Positions 1-5,163 of a DNA stretch of 7,978 nucleotides are shown in pieces. The first letter of the stretch is position 1. Each line of letters starts with the position of its first letter. Source of the stretch: an uncultured Collinsella sp. (GTDB lineage: Bacteria > Actinomycetota > Coriobacteriia > Coriobacteriales > Coriobacteriaceae). The position numbers and the translations under genes are program-made. The notes below the pieces were generated by a model. That model was not told the DNA's origin and did no database searches. It saw only the letters and a list, made by a program, of their open reading frames with translations. The stretch lies in NCBI GenBank assembly GCA_900551635.1, contig URWQ01000056.1:1-7978 (forward strand). The letters run 5' to 3'.

Positions 1-1178
1 TCAGGCTCGGGCGCCGGCTCAGGCTCGGTCGCGGGAGCGGGTGGAGGTGCCGGCGAAGCATCCGGAGCACCGTAACCCGAAGGGGTGGACTTCTTCTCGA
101 AGGGCAACACAAAAGTCAGGACGTCGTCCTTATCCTCATCGGCCCACTCGCTTGCATAGCGTGCGGCCCAATAGCCAACGGCACGGTGCTTGAGCATCTT
201 GCCAAAGACCGTAAGAAATACGGTGACGAAAGCGACCAGCACCAAGAACAGCGCGAGCGTGACGCCACCGCCGGTAACAATTGCCTCAATACCCGTAGGA
301 CGATAGTAGTAGCTATACATACCGACAGAGGCAATGGCGCCAAAGACGACCGTCAAGATCCATGTGACAACGTTGGCGACCAGGCCCGTCAAAAACTCGG
401 GAAGGAACGAAGCACAGAACAGCTTGGTCTTGTTGTGCTTAAACGCCGCCCAGACCTTATCGAGCGAAAACGCGCTCTCGACACGCCCGGTCACCGCAAA
501 GTGCATCACGGCGATGTCGGCGAACATCTTAAAGAAGACACCCAGAATCGCCGAGGCAATTAGCGCCAGGACAAGCAGGCCAAGCGAGCCAAACAGCGCA
601 GCCTCGAGCGCATAAGAGCCGTAATAAGAATACGAGCCCGCAGCGCCAATTACCACGCCCTCCACCAGCGAAAGCACTACACCGATAACGGGAATGGCAG
701 CGATAACCTCGAGCACGACCGAAATAACGCTCGAAAAGACTCCGAGACCAAACGACGTAGAACGCATCAGCGGACGATCCATGCCGCCATCGATCTTAAG
801 CGACAGATCGCGGCCCCACTCGATGCCAAAGCCGGAACCGCACACGCTCGCAATGCAAGCTGCCAAAAAGCCGATGGCAGCCGCAATGCCGCCAATAACG
901 GGAATAAACAACACGAGCACCGACACAACGCAAATCAGCGCCGGCAAAAACGCGATTTGGCATACACGCTGAAGCACACCCGGAGTCTTGGTCATATCTT
1001 GGAACGCCTGAGCCACACAGCCCTTTGGCGCATTCGCCACGGGCGGTTGCGGAACAAACTGCTGGGGCTGAGGCTGTCCCTGAGGAGCGGGGCCAGCGGC
1101 ACCGGCATTAGGAGCACCACACACGCCGCAGAACTTGTCGTTATCGCCCATGGGGGCGCCACACTGCGAGCAGAACAT
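1..1178 (-). CDS. Zinc-ribbon multi-pass membrane protein (3' end outside the window)
   Basis: The frame stays open for 392 codons and leaves the window without a stop, so the C-terminus is missing. The N-terminus is a small zinc ribbon with CxxC pairs at residues 3-6 and 17-20 (CSQC and CGVC), followed by a Gln/Pro-rich linker to about residue 60. Hydrophobic segments follow at roughly 72-115, 143-176, 190-228, 262-288 and 293-328, i.e. about six or more membrane passes. The tail from about 329 is charged, then becomes a Pro/Ala/Glu repeat (EPEPAPEP at the edge). Start choice: GAAGGG lies 9 nt before the ATG at 1178 but directly abuts the in-frame ATG at 1187, so 1178 is preferred. The segment near residues 232-260 (GRVESAF, then KVWAAFKHNK) resembles DUF4013-type membrane proteins, but this is a recollection. 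No enzymatic motif is visible; the function is unknown, and a role as a membrane-embedded sensor or scaffold is only a guess. Confidence 0.85.
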   Translation of the reverse strand, partial: MFCSQCGAPMGDNDKFCGVCGAPNAGAAGPAPQGQPQPQQFVPQPPVANAPKGCVAQAFQDMTKTPGVLQRVCQIAFLPALICVVSVLVLFIPVIGGIAAAIGFLAACIASVCGSGFGIEWGRDLSLKIDGGMDRPLMRSTSFGLGVFSSVISVVLEVIAAIPVIGVVLSLVEGVVIGAAGSYSYYGSYALEAALFGSLGLLVLALIASAILGVFFKMFADIAVMHFAVTGRVESAFSLDKVWAAFKHNKTKLFCASFLPEFLTGLVANVVTWILTVVFGAIASVGMYSYYYRPTGIEAIVTGGGVTLALFLVLVAFVTVFLTVFGKMLKHRAVGYWAARYASEWADEDKDDVLTFVLPFEKKSTPSGYGAPDASPAPPPAPATEPEPAPEP

Positions 1179-1187
1179 CGAAATCAT

Positions 1188-1193
1188 CCCTTC
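1188..1193 (-). promoter_or_regulatory. Ribosome binding site deciding the start of the zinc-ribbon gene
   Basis: GAAGGG on the minus strand. It is 9 nt from the ATG at 1178 and 0 nt from the alternative ATG at 1187, so only the inner start has workable spacing. Confidence 0.55.
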
Positions 1194-1259
1194 GTATCTA
1201 GAGCGAATCACCTGGATCGCAAACGATGTCTTTGGCATCATTATCACCCAATGTGAGGA

Positions 1260-1284
1260 CAAATACTCTTAGATGACGTATTTG
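1260..1284. repeat. Short inverted repeat upstream of the zinc-ribbon gene
   Basis: CAAATAC (1260-1266) and GTATTTG (1278-1284) are perfect 7-bp arms around an 11-nt loop. They lie in the 150-nt gap between the yitT-like gene and the zinc-ribbon gene, about 80 nt before the latter's start. An AT-rich GATAAT (minus strand, 1240-1245) lies between the repeat and the start. This could be an operator or simply chance; there is no U-tract to make it a terminator. Confidence 0.3.
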
Positions 1285-1328
1285 CAACGCGCGAGGCGCT
1301 TTTCGATTGTTTGATGAGTGTGTCCGCG

Positions 1329-2351
1329 CTAGTTCGTGCCGCGGAAACCCTTGCCGACGATCTCGGAGCTGTCAACGATCGTGATAAAGGCACCCGGATC
1401 GACCTCGCGCGCATAACGGCGCAGCTGCACGGCCTCGCGACGGCTCAGCACGCTCATGATCACCGTCACGCACTTGCCCGAGAAGGCACCGTAGCCGCGA
1501 CTGATGGTCGCCGTACGGTTGAGATGCTTGACGATAAACTCCTCGACCTTAAGGGGCTCGGAACAAATGACTGTGCAGACCTTACGAAGGTGAATGCTCT
1601 CGATGGCCTTGTCGACCACAAGCGTCTTGGCAAACAGGCCGAGCACGCAATACAGACCGACACGCGGGCCATACAAAAAGGCCGCGATGGCCACGATGCC
1701 GATATCGACCAACAGCAGTGCGCGACCAATCTCGAGCGTGGTGCGGCGTTTGAGGATCATAGCGAGAATGTCCGTGCCGCCCGTCGAGGCGCCAATATCA
1801 AAGACAATGGCGCTGCCGAGCGCCGGCAGGATCACGGCAAAGCACAGGTCAAGCCACATATCGCCCGTCATCGAGACATCAGTCGGGATAAAGAGCTCAA
1901 AAAGCGAAACATAGGCGGACAGCGCAAACGAGGCGAAGACGCTCCACAGGATTGCCTTGCGCTCCAAAAAGATAAAGCCCAAAACGACGAGAACCGCGTT
2001 GATAATCCACATAAAGACGCCGACGGGCAGGGTCGGGAACAGCGTGGACAGAATGACCGACACGCCCGAGGTGCCGCCAAAAGCAAAGTGATTAGGGGTT
2101 TTAAACGCGACGATTGCGAAGGCCGTAAGAATCAGGCCCAGATTGAGCTCGGCAAAAAAGCGCGGGAAGCCCGGCTCCTGGCTGCGCTTTTGACCGACAC
2201 GCTCGCCGCGCTCGATATCGGTGCGATCAACCACGCGCTCCATCGGCACCACGGGAGGACGATGCATCTCCTCGGCAGCACGCGATCCCGCCTCTGCCGC
2301 GGCGGCCTCAATCGCCCATGCCTTGCTTTCTGTTTCGTGCTCGTCGGCCAT
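1329..2351 (-). CDS. YitT family membrane protein (DUF161 plus C-terminal DUF2179)
   Basis: A 340-residue protein of the YitT family, multi-pass membrane proteins of unproven (transporter-like) function. Numbering here is from the ATG at 2351. Hydrophobic segments lie at about 69-84, 110-129, 133-154, 165-184 and 211-228. The family's glycine-rich signatures are visible: GGTSGVSV near 92-99 and STGGTDILAMIL near 189-200. The C-terminal cytosolic DUF2179 domain spans about 247-336, with RTATISRGYGAFSGK, SRRE, DPGAF and a final GKGF. An unusual hydrophilic N-terminal tail of about 64 residues, rich in Ala, Glu and Arg, precedes the first helix; family members of about 280 residues lack it. A GTG codon directly before the ATG (2354) is an alternative start; AGGGG lies 8 nt from the ATG and 5 nt from the GTG. 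The gene has its own leader of about 200 nt and is probably transcribed separately; a weak TTGCAA / CCTAAT pair (2417-2422, 2392-2397, 19-nt spacer) is the best promoter candidate seen. Confidence 0.93.
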   Translation of the reverse strand: MADEHETESKAWAIEAAAAEAGSRAAEEMHRPPVVPMERVVDRTDIERGERVGQKRSQEPGFPRFFAELNLGLILTAFAIVAFKTPNHFAFGGTSGVSVILSTLFPTLPVGVFMWIINAVLVVLGFIFLERKAILWSVFASFALSAYVSLFELFIPTDVSMTGDMWLDLCFAVILPALGSAIVFDIGASTGGTDILAMILKRRTTLEIGRALLLVDIGIVAIAAFLYGPRVGLYCVLGLFAKTLVVDKAIESIHLRKVCTVICSEPLKVEEFIVKHLNRTATISRGYGAFSGKCVTVIMSVLSRREAVQLRRYAREVDPGAFITIVDSSEIVGKGFRGTN

Positions 2352-2440
2352 CACGGCAACCCCTCGTTAACAATTTGGAAACAATGCGCCCATTAGGGTA
2401 ACGCGGAACGCGACGATTGCAACCCCTAGTTAGACGAGCG

Positions 2441-2464
2441 GTATGCCTACATCGGGGGGCATAC
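2441..2464. repeat. Small inverted repeat between asp23 and the yitT-like gene
   Basis: GTATGCC (2441-2447) and GGCATAC (2458-2464) are perfect 7-bp arms around a 10-nt G-rich loop. It sits directly after the asp23 terminator hairpin and about 90 nt before the yitT-like start. It could be a second, weak terminator hairpin or an operator. No trailing U-tract is seen. Confidence 0.35.
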
Positions 2465-2468
2465 AAAT

Positions 2469-2506
2469 AACGGCCGGCCACGCTTTTACTTGCGCGGTCG
2501 GCCGTT
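2469..2506 (-). terminator. GC-rich hairpin, likely terminator of the amaP-asp23 operon
   Basis: AACGGCCGGCC (2469-2479) pairs with GGTCGGCCGTT (2496-2506); three more inner pairs close an 8-nt T-rich loop. Read leftward, the stem is followed by a moderately T-rich tail (TTATTTGTAT). Read rightward it is followed by TTTAACGTTTT, and the one odd pair becomes a G-U wobble, so it may work in both directions. Only leftward transcripts have a gene feeding into it (asp23, stop at 2560). Confidence 0.55.
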
Positions 2507-2561
2507 TAACGTTTTCGCAGATAAAACCTGCCAAAACAAACCTGTCTCTTTTTGGAAGGTT
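2507..2561 (-). repeat. 55-bp dispersed hairpin repeat, copy A
   Basis: On the minus strand this 55-bp unit matches the unit at 7368-7422 (plus strand) without gaps at 50 of 55 positions. Its 5' part is an imperfect palindrome: AACCTTCCAAAA (2561-2550) against TTTTGGCAGGTT, with the core GAGACAGG (2548-2541) in the loop. A TTTTAT run and a conserved CTGCGAAAACGTTA tail follow. The first two bases of the unit are the last two bases of the asp23 stop codon TAA. The hairpin plus TTTTAT could help terminate the asp23 transcript, but the conservation outside the stem argues for a repeat family. Confidence 0.85.
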
Positions 2562-3066
2562 ACTCGTGCTGGCTGGTGCGGTGCTCGTACTCCTCGGGGG
2601 TGATGACGTCCTCGATGCGCAGGTTGACGCCCGCCACCTCAAGGCCGGTCATCGCGGCAAGGCGCTCGGTGACACGTGCCTTGACATCGTCGAAGATCGC
2701 GGGCGCATAGGCGCCGTACTCGATAATGACGGAGATGTTGACGACCATGCGATTGTCATCGGTGACCTCAACCGTCACGCCCTTGGTCAGATTCTCGGCA
2801 CCAAACTGCTCCTGCACAAAGTGCATAAGGTTACCCTTCATGCCCAGGACGTGCGGCACCTCGCGGGTGGCCATGGCGACGATCTTCTCGATCACACCGT
2901 TGGAATAGGTCAGCGAGTCCTCGGACTCGTCTGTTTCCTCATCATCCTCGTCCGCGTCATCGGCGGACTCGGCCTCGACGAGCGTCACATCCTCGGCTTC
3001 GGCGACGGCCGCCTCATTCTCCTCGAGCTCGGTATCGGCTACATCGACCTTCGTATTAAAAGCCAT
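2560..3066 (-). CDS. asp23: Asp23/Gls24 family envelope stress protein
   Basis: A 168-residue protein with no membrane segment, expected to be a cytoplasmic protein held at the membrane by AmaP. The Asp23 domain covers about residues 53-155: SNGVIEKIVAMATREVPHVLGM at its start, then a beta-rich stretch (VTVEVTDDNRMVVNISVIIEYG, about 97-118), an amphipathic helix (IFDDVKARVTERLAAMTGLEV) and the closing VNLRIEDVITPEE. Ahead of it is an extended, very acidic N-terminus (about residues 10-51, mostly Asp, Glu and Ala), likely disordered. The ATG at 3066 is preceded by AAGGAGG at 4-nt spacing, a strong site that fits an abundant protein. It is the third gene after amaP and the DUF2273 gene, 44 nt downstream of the latter, matching the amaP - DUF2273 - asp23 order known from Staphylococcus aureus. 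In that species Asp23 is linked to cell-envelope stress; the role here is inferred from the family. Confidence 0.93.
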   Translation of the reverse strand: MAFNTKVDVADTELEENEAAVAEAEDVTLVEAESADDADEDDEETDESEDSLTYSNGVIEKIVAMATREVPHVLGMKGNLMHFVQEQFGAENLTKGVTVEVTDDNRMVVNISVIIEYGAYAPAIFDDVKARVTERLAAMTGLEVAGVNLRIEDVITPEEYEHRTSQHE

Positions 3067-3110
3067 GGTTCCTCCTTATGCCTGCCGCGGATGCGACAGT
3101 CGAATACATA

Positions 3111-3488
3111 TTAGCGGCCGCTAAACAGACGGCCGAAGAAGTTGACGATCCCGTTCTCGCCGTCGCGAATTTGGCCGATCACGGCGCCGATCAGCACGAA
3201 GAATGCAATGACGAGCGTGTCCCACAGGCCGAGCGTGAGCACCAACACGGCGAGGGTAAAGCCAGCGACGGCACCGAGCGTGGTGTTGGGATGACGCACA
3301 GCATAGCTCCAGATGGCAGCGCCCGTACCCTTGATGAGACCCATAGCCTCGTCAAAATCCGCGGCTGCCGCATCTTGTAACTCGGCTGCCTCTGCTTTGG
3401 AATCAACAGGTTCGTTCGCCGGCGTGGCGCTCTGGTCAATCGTCAGGCGCGGCGTACGAGCGGTCTTATCTTGATTGGTATCACTCAC
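3111..3488 (-). CDS. DUF2273 family small membrane protein of the Asp23 operon
   Basis: A 125-residue protein: a hydrophilic N-terminus (about 1-60, Ala/Asp/Glu-rich), then a two-helix membrane module typical of DUF2273 (about 69-87 and 90-106, separated by a short turn at LGLWD), and a basic C-terminus ending FFGRLFSGR. The start is a GTG that overlaps the end of amaP by 8 nt (GTGAGTGA: the TGA ends amaP). GGAGG at 6-nt spacing supports it. The frame extends further upstream inside amaP, but that part overlaps the neighbour and has no comparable ribosome binding site. Its place between amaP and asp23 and the overlap argue for translational coupling and a shared task in the membrane-bound Asp23 complex. 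The biochemical role of DUF2273 is not known. Confidence 0.85.
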   Translation of the reverse strand: MSDTNQDKTARTPRLTIDQSATPANEPVDSKAEAAELQDAAAADFDEAMGLIKGTGAAIWSYAVRHPNTTLGAVAGFTLAVLVLTLGLWDTLVIAFFVLIGAVIGQIRDGENGIVNFFGRLFSGR

Positions 3489-4026
3489 CGGAAACCTCCA
3501 CGGTCTGGACGGTAGTCTTGGACGGCAAAAAACGGACGCGCGTGGTCGTACCCGGCGTGCCGAGCATGGTGTCGCAAGCTTCCTCGATGCGCTGCTGCAT
3601 CGCGGTAGCCAGAGATGCCACGTCCTTATCGTCAAGCGCGATGGCGTCGACCTTAAAACAGACGCGCGATTCGTCGGAGCCCTGTACGCGCGCCTCGACA
3701 CGCTCGATCATCACGCGGTCGTCGCGCTCGGCAGCAGCCCTGGCACACGAAGAAAGCGCCGCGAGCGTGACCTCGATATTGCGCTCCCCCGCCGGATGCA
3801 CGCAGGACGGCTCGCGACGAGCAAACATCAGGCGGAAGAAGCTTACCAGCACGCCGATCGCCACAACTCCGCCGCATGCCGTCACGACAATGCGCGGCAT
3901 GGGGTCGCGCATCAGCAGCATAAAGCGATACGTATACGGCCCCCAAAACTGGCAGACAAGCGTACCCAGCGCCACGATGGTGGCGGCAAGATACACGATC
4001 GCTAGGGCTCGTTTGAGTACGCGCAC
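3481..4026 (-). CDS. amaP: AmaP-like alkaline shock response membrane anchor protein
   Basis: A 181-residue protein with two N-terminal hydrophobic segments (about 8-27 and 44-65), a basic cytoplasmic boundary (FARRE, 68-72), and a soluble C-terminal domain from about 84 to 178. That domain has the alternating beta/helix pattern of the Asp23 fold: NIEVTLAALSSCARAAAE, DDRVMIERVEARV, VCFKVDAIAL, a helix with MQQRIEEACDTMLG, and a closing TTRVRFL strand. In Staphylococcus AmaP tethers Asp23 to the membrane; the same role is inferred here from topology and gene order. The start is GTG at 4026, with GAAGGGAG ending 6 nt before it. It is the first gene of the amaP - DUF2273 - asp23 operon; the terminator of yebC lies about 50 nt upstream. 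The family assignment rests on architecture and context more than on sequence motifs. Confidence 0.85.
   Translation of the reverse strand: MRVLKRALAIVYLAATIVALGTLVCQFWGPYTYRFMLLMRDPMPRIVVTACGGVVAIGVLVSFFRLMFARREPSCVHPAGERNIEVTLAALSSCARAAAERDDRVMIERVEARVQGSDESRVCFKVDAIALDDKDVASLATAMQQRIEEACDTMLGTPGTTTRVRFLPSKTTVQTVEVSGE
3495..3499 (-). promoter_or_regulatory. Ribosome binding site of the DUF2273 gene, inside amaP
   Basis: GGAGG on the minus strand, 6 nt before the GTG at 3488. It lies within the last codons of amaP and decides the GTG start over longer upstream extensions. Confidence 0.7.
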
Positions 4027-4075
4027 GCGGCGCTCCCTTCAAATCTCGGCTCTCGAAATGCAAAACGGTTCGCAT

Positions 4076-4123
4076 CATTATAAAAGAGCCGGGTCCGGTG
4101 CTCTACGCACGCGGATCCGGCTC
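4076..4123 (-). terminator. Intrinsic terminator of yebC
   Basis: Read leftward, GAGCCGGATCCG (4123-4112) pairs with CGGACCCGGCTC (4097-4086), 12 bp with one imperfect pair; the loop holds a further GTGC/GCAC stem. The hairpin is followed at once by TTTTATAATG. It lies about 70 nt past the yebC stop and before amaP, so it separates the two transcription units. Confidence 0.85.
4077..4082 (-). promoter_or_regulatory. Possible -10 element for the amaP operon
   Basis: A perfect TATAAT lies 50 nt before the amaP start, overlapping the T-rich tail of the yebC terminator. No convincing -35 hexamer is present at 16-18 nt, because that position is filled by the terminator stem. It may be a real -10 box needing an activator or another sigma factor, or only a chance reading of the terminator tail. 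Confidence 0.3.
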
Positions 4124-4192
4124 ATCTATTCCACGAGGCTTGCATGCTCGCTTCATTATGCCCAGATATGCACGGCTTAACCCGTGCGGGCG

Positions 4193-4999
4193 CTACTCCT
4201 CCTCGAGGGCAGCGATGACCTCGTCGGTCATGTCCATGGTGCTGTAAACATCCTGGACGTCGTCGAGCTCCTCAAGACGGTCGATGAGGCGCTGAACCTT
4301 CTTGGCGTCGGCGCCGGAGACCTCGGTCGGGGTGGTCGGGACCATGGTGGTCTCGGAGCCCTTGACCTGGACGCCCTGCTCCTCGAGCGCCTTGGAGACA
4401 GCCATGACCTCGTTGGCAGTAGTCCAGACGATCCACTCCTCGCCGGCGTCCTCGTAGTCCTCGCCGCCGGCCTCGGCGATGGCCATCATGAACTCATCCT
4501 CGTCACCGGCAGCACCGTTGGCGATCATGGTCTCCTTCTTGGCGTTCTCGTCCAGGATCTCCTTGGCGACGACGATCTGGCCCTTGCGCTCAAACTGGAA
4601 GGCGACGGAGCCGGAGGTGCCCAGGTTGCCACCAGCGTGGGAGAAGGCGGAACGGACATCAGCGGCGGTACGGTTGCGGTTGTCGGTCAGGCAGTCGACG
4701 TAGACGGCGACACCGGCGGGACCGTAGCCCTCGTACACGATGTTCTCGTAGACGGCGGCGTCAGCACCCGAACCAAAAGCCTTGTCGATAGCGGACTTGA
4801 TCTTGTCCTTAGGCATGGACTGAGCCTTGGCCTTGGCAACGGCAGCGGCGAGGCTGGCGTTGTTCTCGGGCAGCGGGTCACCGCCGAGACGGGCAGCAAC
4901 GGTGATGTTGCGGCTGAGCTTGGAGAAGAGGGCGGAACGCTTGGCGTCCTGCGCGCCCTTACGATGCTTGGTTGTGGCCCACTTAGAGTGTCCGGACAT
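4193..4999 (-). CDS. yebC: YebC/PmpR (TACO1) family protein
   Basis: A 268-residue YebC-family protein, recognisable along its full length. The N-terminal domain carries the family signature (MSGHSKWATTKHRKGAQDAKR, then FSKLSRNITVAARLGGDP and MPKDKIKSAIDKA). It is followed by YENIVYEGYGPAGVAVYVDCLTDNRNRTAADVR (about 84-116) and GGNLGTSGSVAFQFERKG (about 123-140), and by a C-terminal domain ending in an acidic helix. Usual length is about 240-250; the surplus appears to be an acidic insertion around residues 150-172. The ATG at 4999 has AGGAG at 6-nt spacing. Members were long annotated as DNA-binding regulators (PmpR); the mitochondrial relative TACO1 and recent bacterial work point to helping ribosomes through difficult, e.g. 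polyproline, sequences. The protein acts in the cytoplasm. It has its own terminator and a 164-nt leader region; ruvC, often a neighbour elsewhere, is not adjacent here. Confidence 0.97.
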   Translation of the reverse strand: MSGHSKWATTKHRKGAQDAKRSALFSKLSRNITVAARLGGDPLPENNASLAAAVAKAKAQSMPKDKIKSAIDKAFGSGADAAVYENIVYEGYGPAGVAVYVDCLTDNRNRTAADVRSAFSHAGGNLGTSGSVAFQFERKGQIVVAKEILDENAKKETMIANGAAGDEDEFMMAIAEAGGEDYEDAGEEWIVWTTANEVMAVSKALEEQGVQVKGSETTMVPTTPTEVSGADAKKVQRLIDRLEELDDVQDVYSTMDMTDEVIAALEEE

Positions 5000-5129
5000 A
5001 CGTGTCTCCTATCGGTTTCGACCTAAAGCCCAGCGCAGATGCTCGGGCAATATAAACAAACGTCCTTATGATATACCTACTGGCCTGCGAGATAAACCCC
5101 AAAATGAAGGCGTCGTGATGATGGCCCCT

Positions 5130-5162
5130 TTGGTGCAAAGAAACCTGACCTCAATGCACCAA
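5130..5162 (-). repeat. Hairpin element with CAGG core after the DUF6020-like gene (element D)
   Basis: TTGGTGCA (5162-5155 on the minus strand) and TGCACCAA (5137-5130) are perfect 8-bp arms; allowing two mismatches the stem extends to 11 bp. The loop contains AGGTCAGG (5151-5144) followed by TTT, the same layout as the elements at 2507-2561, 7368-7422 and 7447-7483. It starts 1 nt after the TAA of the 727-codon gene and is not followed by a U-tract, so it is a poor classical terminator. Confidence 0.7.
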
Positions 5163-5163
5163 G

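Noticed and set aside
1275..1305. GCGC-GAG-GCGC followed by TTTT (plus strand) as a terminator
   Set aside because: The stem is only 4 bp of self-complementary GCGC, and no plus-strand gene feeds into it.
1311..2396. Plus-strand open frame of 361 codons antisense to the yitT-like gene
   Set aside because: Its product is low-complexity, rich in Asp, Arg, His and Gln, without recognisable domains. The opposite strand encodes a clear YitT-family protein with conserved motifs. Long antisense frames are expected in this codon usage.
2443..3114. Plus-strand frame of 223 codons reading through the repeat and asp23
   Set aside because: It starts in a terminator hairpin, runs through the 55-bp repeat and antisense to Asp23. 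The peptide shared with a frame at 7286-7537 merely reflects translation of the repeat.
3489..3701. N-terminal extension of the DUF2273 protein to codons inside amaP
   Set aside because: It would overlap most of the amaP C-terminal domain; the GTG at 3488 has GGAGG at 6 nt and gives the usual module.
4184..5026. Plus-strand open frame of 280 codons antisense to yebC
   Set aside because: The product is a Leu/Val/Gly/Asp-rich shadow of YebC codons; the YebC match on the other strand is unambiguous.
5000..5130. Possible yebC promoter in the AT-rich leader (TATATT at 5049-5054, TATCAT at 5068-5073)
   Set aside because: -10-like hexamers are present but no -35-like hexamer at 16-18 nt was found for either, so neither can be called.
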